Below, one piece after another: positions 36,621 through 46,950 of a stretch of DNA of 64,000 nt. The DNA is from Sphaerulina vaccinii. Taxonomy: Eukaryota; Ascomycota; Dothideomycetes; Mycosphaerellales; Mycosphaerellaceae. The first letter of the stretch is position 1. Every line of letters starts with the position of its first letter. The translations under genes and the position numbers were made by a program. The notes below the pieces were generated by a model. That model was not told where the DNA came from, ran no database searches, and saw only the letters and a list, made by a program, of their open reading frames with translations. The stretch spans positions 1-64,000 of the forward strand of contig JAKUDP010000016.1 in assembly GCA_022570795.1 (NCBI GenBank). Direction: 5' to 3'.

Positions 36621-37571
36621 ATGGCATATCCGCAGCCATTCGTCGTTCAAGCACGAGCAGCACACAAACGAAGCTTGATACTCCTCCATGGGAGAGGCAG
36701 TACAGGTGAAAAGTTCGGATCTGAGTTTATGAACAGTCGCACATCACTCACAGAAGGTATTGGCTATAGCTTTCCGGACACGAAGTTCATCTTTCCGACT
36801 GCAAAGAAGCGACGTGCAAGGTGGTATAACCGTGCCACCATCAGTCAATGGTTCGACAGTGTGTCCATCGACGAGCAGAACTCTGGGGTGAGCAAGGAGC
36901 AGGAAGAATGGCAGCTGGAAGGGCTGAGTCAGTCGCGCAACTTTCTCAAGACCGTCGTGGAAGCCGAAATCAGAGCAGTGGGTGCTTCCAATGTCTTTAT
37001 CGGCGGCTTGAGTCAAGGTTGTGCTATGGGACTACATCTACTGCTCAGTTTTGACAAACTTGGTGGCGATGAAGAACGCTCTGAAGGACAGCATCTTGGA
37101 GGTTTCGTAGGCATGAGTAGATGGCTTCCATATGCCGACTCAATTGAGCGCATCATACACGTTCCGAGTGTTGGTGATGTGAGCGACGATGAATATTCGT
37201 TCGGAGCCACAAGTAACGAAGAAGGCAGCACTGGGACTAACGAACCTGATACGTGCAGCGTGGCACATCAAGTTTCCAACCTGGTTCGAGATAACATGGA
37301 CCTGCCACCCACTTCCGAGCCACAGCTGTCCTGGATCAGAACACCGGTACTACTCGGACACGGGAAGAACGATCAGAAGGTAACTATCGAGAAAGGTCTT
37401 CGAGCAGCTCAATGTCTGAAGGACATCGGGATGGACGTCATCTGGAAAGAGTACGATGAAGGTCATTGGTACAAGACTCCAGAACAGCTTGATGATATTG
37501 TTGCCTTCCTTAATCGATGCGTGAGTCGTGAAGGCGCAGCGAATAGAGAGGTGGCACTTCAAAGTCCTTGA
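36621..37571 (+). CDS. Acyl-protein thioesterase / phospholipase-carboxylesterase family hydrolase
   Basis: Single exon of 316 residues from ATG 36,621 (ccaagATGG). An alpha/beta hydrolase related to APT1-type enzymes, which remove acyl groups from proteins or lysolipids in the cytosol. Motifs in order: LILLHGRGS oxyanion loop (about 18-26), FPTAKKRRARWYNR (about 56-69), the nucleophile elbow GGLSQGCA with Ser131, GHGKND with Asp251, and EGHWY with His282. These form a complete catalytic triad. It is longer than canonical APT1 (about 220-230 residues), with an acidic insertion of about 60-70 residues (about 170-240) before the Asp strand. Such enlarged versions occur in filamentous fungi. The substrate cannot be inferred. 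Confidence 0.88.
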   Translation: MAYPQPFVVQARAAHKRSLILLHGRGSTGEKFGSEFMNSRTSLTEGIGYSFPDTKFIFPTAKKRRARWYNRATISQWFDSVSIDEQNSGVSKEQEEWQLEGLSQSRNFLKTVVEAEIRAVGASNVFIGGLSQGCAMGLHLLLSFDKLGGDEERSEGQHLGGFVGMSRWLPYADSIERIIHVPSVGDVSDDEYSFGATSNEEGSTGTNEPDTCSVAHQVSNLVRDNMDLPPTSEPQLSWIRTPVLLGHGKNDQKVTIEKGLRAAQCLKDIGMDVIWKEYDEGHWYKTPEQLDDIVAFLNRCVSREGAANREVALQSP

Positions 37572-40382
37572 TACCGGCCCTGCACAGCCGGAAGAGCAGT
37601 AATCTTGCAGGAAGCACGTGAACAATTCCGAGCATCCAAAGTGCTTGGATTCTCCACCGAATGTGCTGAAGTATCGTGGACTATCCAAAGCGCCATCTCT
37701 GAACGTGTCATCGAATCTACCACTGTCGGCCATCTCAGCGACAGGCTTGGCGACGGACATGATTGACAATGTCTGCGTTAGCAGGCATGAGTCGATGTAA
37801 GGGAGATTGTCAGCGGACTTCAGCTTGCAGGCAACGGAACTCGCGGAGGAGCAGGCACATGCAATCCATCCAACTCATATTCATGGGGCTTCTCCTTCCT
37901 GCTGATATTCATCATGTCAGTGTTGAACGCTATTGTCATGTTGACATTATATGCCTTACACTTATGGGCATACAACAACAGCTACCTGGGGCGGACCGAC
38001 CGGCAACAGCCTGGGATATAGAGAGCTATCATAGATCTCAGCGAGGTTGCAGGTGTGCGCCATGATGAAGACATGCTCATGTGGTCCAACAGCAGACTTG
38101 AGGAAGCGATGTCGGGTCAGAAGATGACTTTCAGACAGCGAAAGCAGGTCAACAGCCACGAAGCAACGTCGGTGACCAGATCCGAGCACGAGAATATCGA
38201 ACTTGAGCCACTTAACTTGTCTTTCCCAGGACCGATCCCGACCCATATATGCTTCTAGCTCCTCGGCATTGAACTTTCTTCTAGTGAAGGAAGGGTGGGT
38301 ATCGCGTGGGTGAAGCATCTATAGCAGAAGGCCTCTGTATATGGCACCTGCGGATCTTCAATAGTACGTGAAGGATCTGAGTGGAATGAAGCACATAAGT
38401 AGACCTGTAGAGTAGTCGCACATCCTTCGGGGAATGCGGAAGTCCACTAGTGGATCGACATCGCATTGCTCAGGGCGGTGTGGAGACGCCAGCGCGAGAA
38501 CGTCAAGGCCAGCTTCTCAGTGCTTGTGTTGTGTTGTCCAGCAGTTGTTGTGTTGTTCATCATGCCAGCGGAGCTGCCCGAAAACAGGCTGCTATCGTCT
38601 CTTCTGTAACTTGTTTTTCCTTGGCGGAGAATTGGACTCCGGTGGCTTGCTTGCCGTTCGGGAGTCCACATGTCTATGGAAGTGGAGACATGCCGTCTGC
38701 ACAGGAATATAGCAAGGCTTGCATGTTCTCGATTCTTCGTATGTTTCTGGAAGTTCTGGACACGCTTCTGGCATATCAATCGTCCGCATCCGTCCTGCAC
38801 ATCTGCATGTAGGCAGATTGGCTGAAGCTTGATAGTCTGTCAGCAATTGTAAGTCGCTCCTGCTTCTGCGAGCCTATACATTTGCCGTGTGTGCAGAATC
38901 AGCCCATCGTATCCTCAAGGTAAGTGCCGAAGTCCAGTGCAGGCCGATGCAAGACGTGAAGTCCATCACAAGACCCTTCTGATTAGCGTATGCACTATAC
39001 AGAGTGGCTGAGCAGGTCAATTCCATAAATTTGGGCGTAAGTCTGGTATAGTCGGGCCAAGTCGGTAAATAAAGAAGCTGGAGATCGGATCCTAGAGAGC
39101 ACGTGGTGCCTGCCTGTAATGTGAAGATCAAAGTCAATACCATGGTCTGGATCTGTGACACCGAGGCCTATAGCTTGTATCAGATTTCTAGATCAGCTGC
39201 AGCTGGACTTCAGGATCTCAAAGCTGCACACAATCGTAGAGTGTGGCACAGAATACTTCACGCCGTCCTTACGTGAGTTGTGAGTATGCCAACATGACTC
39301 GGAAGAAGCCAGCAGGTGTCGTGTCAAGAAAGCTGGCCGATGGTGCCACAAGCGCGGAGCAGCTGGGCCAGACGGTTCTTTTGAGCACGACAGCAATGCA
39401 GTCTTGTCTACTCTGTCCTACTTTTCATCGTATACCGGCATCTGAACCAGTTCTTTGGTGCGGTCCGAGGAAGTGTGTAGGGTCGGAAGTGGTAGTCCAA
39501 GGAAACGACTTCAAGTATGCAAGGCATGCATATGTATACATTGCCACGGCAGTCTCGAACTCAAGTGCCGGTTCGTCGTCCGATGAGTGCCGCCAGGGAG
39601 GAGCCTGAGGATGTGGGGGTGTGTTGTGACCCTGCTGCCACCAGATTTTTTTGCAAAGAGAAAAGAAAGAAGAAAATCACTTTGATGTTTTCCATCGCTG
39701 TCGCCTCTGGGAAAATAGACAGCTCTTCATTGGCCGATCCGTCTGCAGCAGTGCATCGGCTTGCCGCAGTAGTCGATAGCTTGGTTTGGAGATTGCACGC
39801 GCCAGAAGAAAGCTAGAATTTGGAGGCACCGAGTTGCTGCCGACTCGTCCAACCGGTCCAGGCATGTGAATCCAGGATTGTGTTTCCAATTCGTTCACAC
39901 CAAGCTCCGAACGTTCTCCTCCGTCTCCGCCGCCAGTCTTGTGCCATGGACCTCCACGTCTCGTACCGCGCGGAGGCTGTCGTCCGCGCTGTGGCACATG
40001 ATCTGATCAGCTCCACGCTTGTTCGCCTGCCGCGCAATTCCTGGTCGGTGCTGGCGTACCTGCAGGAATCTTGTCGCTGGACTATTGCTACTCTCTTTCC
40101 TCTAGCGTGCCCGTGGAAGTGGGTAAAAAAGAAGATCGTACAATCACACCTTGCTGTACATCTACGCTGGTTTCGCCTGCCCGATTCATTCCTCTTCCCT
40201 CTTTCCTAACGAAGCCGAAAGACTGACGACTGCCTTGGCGAAGGTATATAGCTTGAGCCCCATAATTGCGCCGACAACCACCTTCATCAAGCTGTCATAT
40301 GCTTCTTTGCTTTTGCTGGGATCAAAGGACCGATATGAAGTAGAAGAGTACAATACACGCCACCGGTCGTAGTTGCTATACA
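37572..40382. other. Long gene-free stretch
   Basis: 2.8 kb with only short open frames on both strands. None has a motif, a credible splice arrangement or coding-like composition. From 39,620-39,690 there is a short A/G-rich run (aaaagaaagaagaaaatcac). The last 500 bp, with a gtatata run at about 40,243, probably holds the promoter and leader of the gene at 40,383. A non-coding transcript is possible but not shown. Confidence 0.4.
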
Positions 40383-41387
40383 ATGTCAATCGTGCGGACA
40401 TCAAACAGCACATCGTCTACAGCAACAAACGACAAGAACAACGACATGCCTTCCGCAGTGCCAAACGCATCGCCTTTCCTACTCAAGACTGAAGACGTCG
40501 GCACCCTATCACATTCTCAAGGTTTCGCAATACTGCGACAACATCTCGCGGCACATTACGATTATGAACTCTGCGATTGCCACACACCTGCTCACCTCGA
40601 AGACCAAGAACGCTGGCTCATTACTCGCGATGTTCTTCATGCTCTGCTCGTGCCTGTTGTCGAGCTCTTCGACAGAGCATGTGGAGTAGCTGCAGCTGCC
40701 ACGCAAGCTACCAAGCTCGAGGACCTGGAATACGCTTTCACTGGCCCATCAAGAAGTGCTTTCGTCTGGCTGCAATGCTTTTTGTCATCCGAGAAGGAAC
40801 GCGACTGGTGCTACACGAGAGGCTGCCCAGCTTGTGTGGTTGAGCACTCCCTGGACTCTGAATTCACCATTCGACTACTATACGCAGCATGTCTGCTCAG
40901 CGATGTGCACTACCCATTCACTATTGAAGGACCAACTCTACCCTCATTCATGTTCTTTCTGGAATCCGTACACACCGCCGTGGAAGAGGATGAGCTGTAT
41001 GGTGATGGCTTTCTGGAGATCATGCAGCCAAAAGCTATGGTAACGAGAGATGGCATAGAAGAGCTCATTCACCAATGCTTGGAACTGGATGTTGTCTTAT
41101 CAGAACCTACAACTCCGGACTCTGCAAGTCCTGTGGTATCAGTGCCTGCCAGTCCTGTTCTTGGCTCATGTGGCGGTACGCCTGGCATCAAGCTCAAGCG
41201 CAGCAGAATGGCACGCAAGCAGATGAGCATGCAGCGTGAGGAGGCAGAGTGGGTTGAGGTGATGATGAAGCAAGTGTGTGATACACTGCAGCCTGCGCTT
41301 GGAGTGGACACTCATCCCACGCAGATGATGGACGCTGGCCTAAAACTTGCATCTGCTATTGCTGTCAACGAGGTGGCGCCTGAATGA
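40383..41387 (+). CDS. Hypothetical fungal protein
   Basis: Single exon, 334 residues, ATG at 40,383 (ctatacaATGTC). A Ser/Thr/Asn-rich N-terminus (about 1-30) precedes a helical, Cys-containing domain with CDCHTP (about 62-67), CYTRGCPACVVEHS (about 140-153) and many conserved-looking aromatic residues. This is followed by a Ser/Pro/Thr linker (about 238-265, SPVVSVPASP) and a basic-acidic helical end (KRSRMARKQMSMQREEAEW, about 272-290). The CxxxxCxxC cluster could bind a metal. No signal or membrane segments. Family unknown. Confidence 0.75.
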   Translation: MSIVRTSNSTSSTATNDKNNDMPSAVPNASPFLLKTEDVGTLSHSQGFAILRQHLAAHYDYELCDCHTPAHLEDQERWLITRDVLHALLVPVVELFDRACGVAAAATQATKLEDLEYAFTGPSRSAFVWLQCFLSSEKERDWCYTRGCPACVVEHSLDSEFTIRLLYAACLLSDVHYPFTIEGPTLPSFMFFLESVHTAVEEDELYGDGFLEIMQPKAMVTRDGIEELIHQCLELDVVLSEPTTPDSASPVVSVPASPVLGSCGGTPGIKLKRSRMARKQMSMQREEAEWVEVMMKQVCDTLQPALGVDTHPTQMMDAGLKLASAIAVNEVAPE

Positions 41388-41981
41388 GGAAGCGAACTAT
41401 GAACGAGACTTACGATATCACGATACTACGATGAACGTGGTTACTACCACCAGGCCATACCACACTGCACAAGATCATCGATTGAGGCATGGTTAGCGAC
41501 GTTGCCGCTACCGACAGCATGCCGCCGGCGAGCTCGACAATATCTCGGGACGACATGATCATAGGAGGTAGGATCAGGCCGCAACGCATAGAACGCTTCT
41601 AGACCATTATGGGGAATGCGGCCTCTTCCAAGAAGCGCGGTCTTCTCGGGACGAGGGTGGGTCTAAGGAAGCCGATGTTGCATACGGCAGAACTCAGGCG
41701 AGACTTGAACGGGATGTTGGCCATACCAGAATGGTCGGCGAACAGATGTGAAGAATGGCAAGAAGCCTTGTAGATACCCTAGCTGAAAGAACAGCACAAT
41801 AGTAGTAATAGCATGCATTATGCACAGCACAATATCTTCACAACCATTAATACTGTCCCTGTAGCATGTGATCGTCTTTGATTGGCTAGGAGCCCACTCC
41901 GCAGAATCTTGCTGACTTTCACTTCATCACTTTCACTTCCGCTGGCGATCTTCTTCTCTAACACAACAACAACTAAACATC
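41388..41981. other. Intergenic, nothing recognised
   Basis: 594 bp with no credible gene. The last 100 bp contains repeated ttcacttc words and a CA-rich run before the Hub1-like gene, typical of a fungal leader. Confidence 0.4.
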
Positions 41982-42650
41982 ATGGCATCAGATACTGAAG
42001 CGCGAGAGCGCTCAGAATCGCCAGCGCGCGACTCCAAACCGAAAAAGAAGTCAAACAGCGGCTTCAAATGGAAGGAAAAGCGACCTCGCAACGATGAAGA
42101 TACTGCTTTTGCGCCAGGCGACAGTGGACGCCTAGAGCGCGGGTACAGAGATCGCTCACCAAGGCGCGACAGCTATAAGGACCGCAAGGACGATAACAGA
42201 GACGATCGCTTCAGAGATGATCGACGTGAGCGCCAGGATGACAGCAGAAGAGACCGTTCACCACGAAGACGAGAAGGTGGCACAGACAGGTACCGACCAG
42301 GTCAAGATGAACCTCCTCACGACGACAAGCCCGCAAAGAAGGAGAAGAGTGACAAGGAAACAAAGGAAAAGAAAGCAAAGAAGCCTAAGCCACAACAACC
42401 AGTCTCCAACGAACCCATGATCATCGTAACAGTCAACGACAGATTGGGCACAAAAGCGCAAATCCCTTGCCTAGCGAGTGATAGCGTGAAAGCTTTCAAA
42501 GCTATTGTCGCGGCACATATTGGAAGACAACCGCATGAAATTATGTTGAAGAGGCAAGGGGAGAGGCCGTTCAAGGATGTGTTGAGTTTGGAGGATTATG
42601 GGGTTAGTAATGGGGTGCAGTTGGACTTGGAGCTGGATACGGGGGATTGA
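41982..42650 (+). CDS. Hub1-like ubiquitin-fold protein with an Arg/Asp/Ser-rich N-terminal extension
   Basis: Single exon, 222 residues. Residues 1-140 are highly charged (RD, RS, DRSPRR words, then a Lys-rich KPAKKEKSDKETKEKK stretch), resembling splicing-factor tails. Residues about 145-222 are a ubiquitin fold of the Hub1/UBL5 type: MIIVTVNDRLGTK, then DSVKAFKAIVAAHIGRQP, then FKDVLSLEDYGVSNG. Hub1 proteins bind spliceosome components non-covalently and affect 5' splice-site use. The short yeast form is about 73 residues and ends in YY; here the end is LELDTGD. Fungal versions with long N-terminal parts are known, so this is not an obvious fusion artefact. Nuclear location is inferred from the basic tail. 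Confidence 0.88.
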   Translation: MASDTEARERSESPARDSKPKKKSNSGFKWKEKRPRNDEDTAFAPGDSGRLERGYRDRSPRRDSYKDRKDDNRDDRFRDDRRERQDDSRRDRSPRRREGGTDRYRPGQDEPPHDDKPAKKEKSDKETKEKKAKKPKPQQPVSNEPMIIVTVNDRLGTKAQIPCLASDSVKAFKAIVAAHIGRQPHEIMLKRQGERPFKDVLSLEDYGVSNGVQLDLELDTGD

Positions 42651-43715
42651 GAGGGCTGTGTGCTGAAAGGTGGGGCAGAAGAGAAGCTGTTGGGCATGTG
42701 GAATGGCCATATGTGCCTGAGAAGCGAGGACTACATGGCGCATGTGCCGGCCTGGGACAATGGCTACGACAGTGCTATTCCATGATACCGGAGTGAGATA
42801 CTGTCCTTCTCCTGGTGACAGTAGGAGTGAAGATTGTATAGGAAGTTCTCAAGGAGAGAGACCAGGCGTTCTGTGCCATACAGAAGCAGAAGACATATAG
42901 GCGAGCCGATCATACGCAGTTCACAGAGCTGAGCAAGGGAGACTTCTCGATGCCATACAGGGCCAGATGGCGCATCTGGTGACGAACTTGGACGGGCCCT
43001 GCTTGCGTCTGTAGCTCGTTCATGATGTCGTACACCGCGAATGCTCCCATTGACCAGGAGAGCTGCTTGTAGGATTCCGATGCAAGACCGGCCTGGACAC
43101 GAGGTGAAGGGAGACATCTCCTTCGACGACTTCTCGCTACCTCGCGAAGTCTCCAACAGTTTGAGCCCGCCGCATCAGGAGCGCGTATTCGCACACAACG
43201 CCTCAGCTTGCCTGTTCATGCAGAGCGGCCTAGTGCTACACGGCGGATCGACCTCAAGTGAAGCTGGATTACAGTACGCGACTTTCAACGGCCTGATAGG
43301 GATGTTCGCGCTCATTGTTTTGATGATGAAGCTACGCGATCATGACTGATCAAGCTCTTGTTGAAATTGCTGTTGCTGAACCCTTCGTCCTCGCAGTTCT
43401 TCTCCGATCAACAATCAACCTCTTCCACATCCACATCAACATCAACATCACAAGATCATCTTCTCGCCCGCCCGCGCGTGTGGTGCTCACCCACCACCCT
43501 CTCTTCTCCATCCTCCTTTCCTGGCTCCGCCGCCTCGATATCTTCAATATTGGGTGCGTAGTGCTTCTGCGATCCTAAGAGACCTCCCGTGGGGCGCCGA
43601 ATCACCAGTATCTTCAGGTCTTGCACTCGACTGACCTGCGTGACAGACTCCCACTTGCCTCACTCCCCTTCGTCGCGTCGCGCCCCGCGCCGCCCTAAGT
43701 ACAGATTCGCCGGCA
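42651..43715. other. Intergenic with a possible small plus-strand frame
   Basis: A 102-codon frame with an ATG start (43,041-43,349) ends in a hydrophobic segment (GLIGMFALIVLMMKL) and could encode a small membrane peptide, but nothing else supports it. At about 43,425-43,450 there is an acatcaacatc microsatellite. From 43,560 the sequence becomes C/T-rich and probably forms the leader of the next gene. Confidence 0.35.
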
Positions 43716-44422
43716 ATGCCGCCCATAAGAAATGCAGAGAAGAAGACCGCGAAGGTACAAGACACCATGTCTTGTAGCCACACCTGTCTACTAACGCTCG
43801 TCCTCAGAGCCTCGAGACCTCCGGAACCTCCTCCGAGCGCAAGGTAAGTCTCTCAGCTCCGACCCTTGGACTCAACTCTCGTTGTGCTTTCGCCACTCCA
43901 GCCGTTCTCGAAGACGCATCAACATCATATGCTGATACTCGCCGACCCAGACCATCACTCCTTCACCTAAGGATCATCCCGACAGACGCGACAGCGTCAT
44001 CTCCCTCGCAAGCTCGCGCAAGGTAAGCTGATGTCAGATGATGGTTTGAGTGATGATCTTACTGACCGTCCTTGCAGGACTCGCTACCTGGCTTTGTCCC
44101 ATCCCTAAAGACGACCTCAAACAAGACCAAGCGCCAGCAGGAGAGACGCTACGAAGCCAAAGTGCTTGGCGAGAATCAAGTTCTTCGACGCCCTTCGATG
44201 TCCGACCGAGTATTCAGTGATTACCAAAAGAGATACATCAGTGTTTGTCACCGTGTGCATGCGGAGGATAACAATACAATGAACGAGAAGATTCCATTCA
44301 AGGAATTGACGCGACAGTTCAACTACCGGTTTCAGGAAGATCCACCGCGATCTCAGTGCAGCATCCAGAGCCTCGTCCAACGCGATGCTGAACTCTACGA
44401 GCTTCGCAAGACGTTCCAGTAA
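43716..44422 (+). CDS. Small basic hypothetical protein, four exons
   Basis: Exons 43,716-43,754, 43,808-43,843, 43,951-44,022 and 44,078-44,422 all join in phase 0, with introns of 53, 107, 58-or-107 (alternative acceptor at 43,901 leads to a stop) and 55 bp. The product is 163 residues: a Lys/Ser-rich N-terminus (SLASSRKDS may be a phosphorylation-type site), a basic KTKRQQERRYEAK stretch, and a helical C-terminal part with SDYQKRYISVCHRVHAEDN. Family unknown. Coding-like sequence continues after the stop (see 44,440-44,786), so the annotated end might be too early. Confidence 0.55.
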
Positions 44423-44439
44423 ACAGCAGCATTCGGGAG

Positions 44440-44786
44440 GGAGCAAAGGTGACGGACGACTACGCTATGATAGAGAACGCTGTGCAGACCGGTGAAGCAA
44501 ATATGGACAAGCATGTTCAGTGTGCAGACTGAGCCAACCCAGAATGCAAAGGTGCAGGTAAACACAGTCAGAGTGTGTCGAGTGCAAGAATGATCGCGAT
44601 TGCAAGAACGATCGCGATTGCAATGGCTCATGCTGCAATGACTATGCATCATCTTCAGCGGAACTCTATAGTTGGAGGAAACAAACCAATGAAAGACTTG
44701 ACTCATCAACTATACAATTACCCACTCCCTCTCCGACATACCCACCGCCAGCTCTGACATCGACTCCCATATATCGGCCTCACTGA
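44440..44786 (+). pseudogene. Broken Cys-rich coding segment
   Basis: From about 44,452 a frame reads VTDDYAMIENAVQ...HVQCAD, meets TGA at 44,530-44,532, and continues in the same frame as ANPECKGAG. Around 44,575 coding character passes to another frame with ECKNDRDCKNDRDCNGSCC, and runs to a TGA at 44,784-44,786 through a Pro/Thr-rich tail. The part at 44,583-44,618 is a perfect-length 18-bp tandem duplication (tgcaagaaYgatcgcgat). Spacing of Cys residues is regular. This may be a lost C-terminal part of the preceding gene or a separate small gene that has decayed. Confidence 0.4.
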
Positions 44787-44907
44787 CGAATACGAGGAAT
44801 ACGAGCCTATCGCCAACCCTATATGATCACATAAGCAGATCGCGTTCCCATCTCGCATCTCGTCTCCTTGACCACACTGACACCACAACACTCGACAACC
44901 ACCCACG

Positions 44908-46101
44908 ATGCGTCTCCTCGAACTTCCCACCGCCCTACTGGCGCTCCTCGCCGCCCTGCCCGATGTCACAACAGCAACAGGCCACACGTCGAACTGGGCA
45001 GTCCTCGTCAGCACCTCGCGTTTCTGGTTCAACTACCGCCATCTCGCAAACACACTCTCCCTCTACCGAACAGTAAAGCGTCTAGGAATACCCGATAGTC
45101 AGATCATCCTCATGCTTCCTGATGACATGGCGTGCAATCCGAGAAACAGCTTCCCAGGAAGCGTCTTCAATGATAAGAGCAGACAATTGGACTTGTATGA
45201 TGATCAAGATGGAGCGGGCATGAGTGGGATTGAGGTGGATTATAGAGGAAATGAAGTGACAGTCGAGAACTTCATCCGCCTCCTCACAGACCGCTGGCCA
45301 GCATCGCACCCCACGAGTAAGAGATTGATGACAGACGATCGCTCGAACATCCTAATCTACATGACCGGGCACGGCGGAAACGAATTCTTGAAATTCCAAG
45401 ACAGCGAAGAAATCTCCTCCTTTGACCTCGCAGATGCTTTCGCGCAAATGTGGGAAAAGAAAAGATATCATGAGTTGCTGTTCATGATTGATACTTGTCA
45501 GGCGAATACTATGTATCCTGCTTTCTATACGCCGAATATCATTGCGACTGGGAGTTCGGCGAGGGATCAGTCAAGTTATTCACATCATGCGGATCAGGAT
45601 GTTGGCGTTGCTGTTATTGATCGTTGGACGTATTATAACCTGGAGTTCCTGGAGACGAGGTTGAATAGCACGAGTGCGGATGTGAGACTAGGAGAGCTCT
45701 TCGACTACTACACGTTTGACAGAGTGCATAGTGATGCTGGAGTCCGGTACGACCTCTTCCCAGGCGGAGAGGAAGGTGGTCGGAACAGAAGAGTTCTGGA
45801 TTTCTTTGGGAGTGTACAGGGTGTTGAGACTGGTGGGGTTAATGAGTTGAAGGCTGGCGATTGGAAGAAGGATTTGGAGGCTTTGCAGAAGATTATGGAA
45901 AAGCAGAGGCAGGAAGCTGTGGTTACGAATACGGAGGAGAGGAAGAGTGAGAGTACGATACAAGCTGCGAAGGAGTATCGAGGGCAGACTAAAGTGGCGC
46001 TTGATATGGCGAAGGGTGGGGAGGGGTGGATGAAGAAGGCTGTTGGGTTGGGGAGTTTGTTGGCTGTGGGAGGCGCGTGGTTGCTCACGAAGTCGCTGTA
46101 G
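44908..46101 (+). CDS. GPI8: GPI-anchor transamidase catalytic subunit (GPI8/PIG-K)
   Basis: Single exon, 397 residues, ATG at 44,908. The protein is a C13-family cysteine peptidase that, in the ER transamidase complex, cleaves the C-terminal signal of precursor proteins and joins them to GPI. A signal peptide covers about residues 1-24. The catalytic domain follows at once: NWAVLVSTSRFWFNYRH, LPDDMACNPRN, then MTGHGG with catalytic His155 and MIDTCQA with catalytic Cys197, close to the positions in yeast. ATGSSARDQSSYSHH follows. The C-terminus has a linker rich in Glu/Lys/Gln and a hydrophobic end (about 375-394, VGLGSLLAVGGAWLL), consistent with the type I membrane topology of the family. 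All key residues are present. Confidence 0.95.
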   Translation: MRLLELPTALLALLAALPDVTTATGHTSNWAVLVSTSRFWFNYRHLANTLSLYRTVKRLGIPDSQIILMLPDDMACNPRNSFPGSVFNDKSRQLDLYDDQDGAGMSGIEVDYRGNEVTVENFIRLLTDRWPASHPTSKRLMTDDRSNILIYMTGHGGNEFLKFQDSEEISSFDLADAFAQMWEKKRYHELLFMIDTCQANTMYPAFYTPNIIATGSSARDQSSYSHHADQDVGVAVIDRWTYYNLEFLETRLNSTSADVRLGELFDYYTFDRVHSDAGVRYDLFPGGEEGGRNRRVLDFFGSVQGVETGGVNELKAGDWKKDLEALQKIMEKQRQEAVVTNTEERKSESTIQAAKEYRGQTKVALDMAKGGEGWMKKAVGLGSLLAVGGAWLLTKSL

Positions 46102-46416
46102 ACATTTCCTGCTGTTTAGATACCCAAATGCATCGTTTGACAGTTGACTGTCGCGTGCTCATATCACGGCCATAACGGCGTTTAGGGAAGAGCTTCGGCA
46201 GCTTTCATCCTGCATGACCTCAGACATCGATTCACTTGCACCACCTCTTTCTCCTTCTTACTAGATACAACGACACAACTACATACTCCACCCGTATCAT
46301 AACGAACAACAGACTGTTTCTGGAGTACAAGCGCAGAACCTCCACTCCTCCAGCCAACCCTCACATCCCCGTCCACCCTTCTCCACGCCTTCTCCGCACA
46401 CCGAACGACTCACATC
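46102..46416. promoter_or_regulatory. Promoter/leader of the E2 gene
   Basis: 315 bp between GPI8 and the E2 gene. The second half is strongly C/A/T-rich with few G, as in fungal leaders. No specific element recognised. Confidence 0.4.
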
Positions 46417-46950
46417 ATGGCCTCTCCCTCAACAAGCAGCAGCAGTAGCGCCGCGCTCCTCCTCTCCCGGCAATTCAAAGCCATGCAAAGCGACAAAGAC
46501 ATCCCCGGCATATCCGTCGGCCTACACAACCAATCACTCTTCGACTGGGAAGTCATGCTCATGCTCGACGAAGAATCTCTCCCTCTCTACGGCGGAGGCT
46601 GTTTTCGCGCCAGATTAAAATTCCCTCACGACTACCCACATTCTCCACCAACGATGAAGTTCGAAACCCCGATTTTCCATCCGAATGTTTATGAATCTGG
46701 ACTAGTTTGTATCTCTATTTTGCATGCTCCCGGGGAGGATCAGTATGGTTATGAGCAGGCTGGGGAGAGATGGAGTCCGATACAAGGGCCTGAGAGTATT
46801 CTTTTGAGTGTGATTAGTATGTTGGGAGCGCCGAATGATGAGAGTGCGGCGAATGTTGAGGCGGGACGGTTGTGGAGGGAGGATCGGAAGGAGTTTGGGA
46901 GGAGGGTTAGGAGGTGTGTCAGGGATAGTCAGGAGAATGCTTTTGATTGA
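46417..46950 (+). CDS. Ubiquitin-conjugating enzyme E2 (UBC7/UBE2G-like)
   Basis: Single exon, 177 residues, start tcATGGCC. Complete UBC fold: FDWEVMLMLDEESLPLYGGG, FPHDYPHSPPTMKFETPIFHPNVY (HPN motif), and active-site Cys98 in GLVCISIL. The extra acidic loop just after the Cys (HAPGEDQYGYEQAGERWSP) is the hallmark of the Ubc7/UBE2G subgroup, which serves ER-associated degradation by building Lys48 chains. The Ser-rich first 12 residues are a small extension. The codons of the second half are more GT-rich than those of the first half, but the frame is continuous. Confidence 0.93.
   Translation: MASPSTSSSSSAALLLSRQFKAMQSDKDIPGISVGLHNQSLFDWEVMLMLDEESLPLYGGGCFRARLKFPHDYPHSPPTMKFETPIFHPNVYESGLVCISILHAPGEDQYGYEQAGERWSPIQGPESILLSVISMLGAPNDESAANVEAGRLWREDRKEFGRRVRRCVRDSQENAFD

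Noticed and set aside
37962..39997. Minus-strand frames of 90-120 codons in the 2.8-kb gap
   Set aside because: No motif and no Kozak-like or splice context. They overlap plus-strand frames of similar size.
43041..43349. 102-codon plus-strand frame with a C-terminal hydrophobic segment
   Set aside because: It has an ATG and a membrane-like end, but composition and neighbours give no support. It is mentioned in the intergenic entry only.
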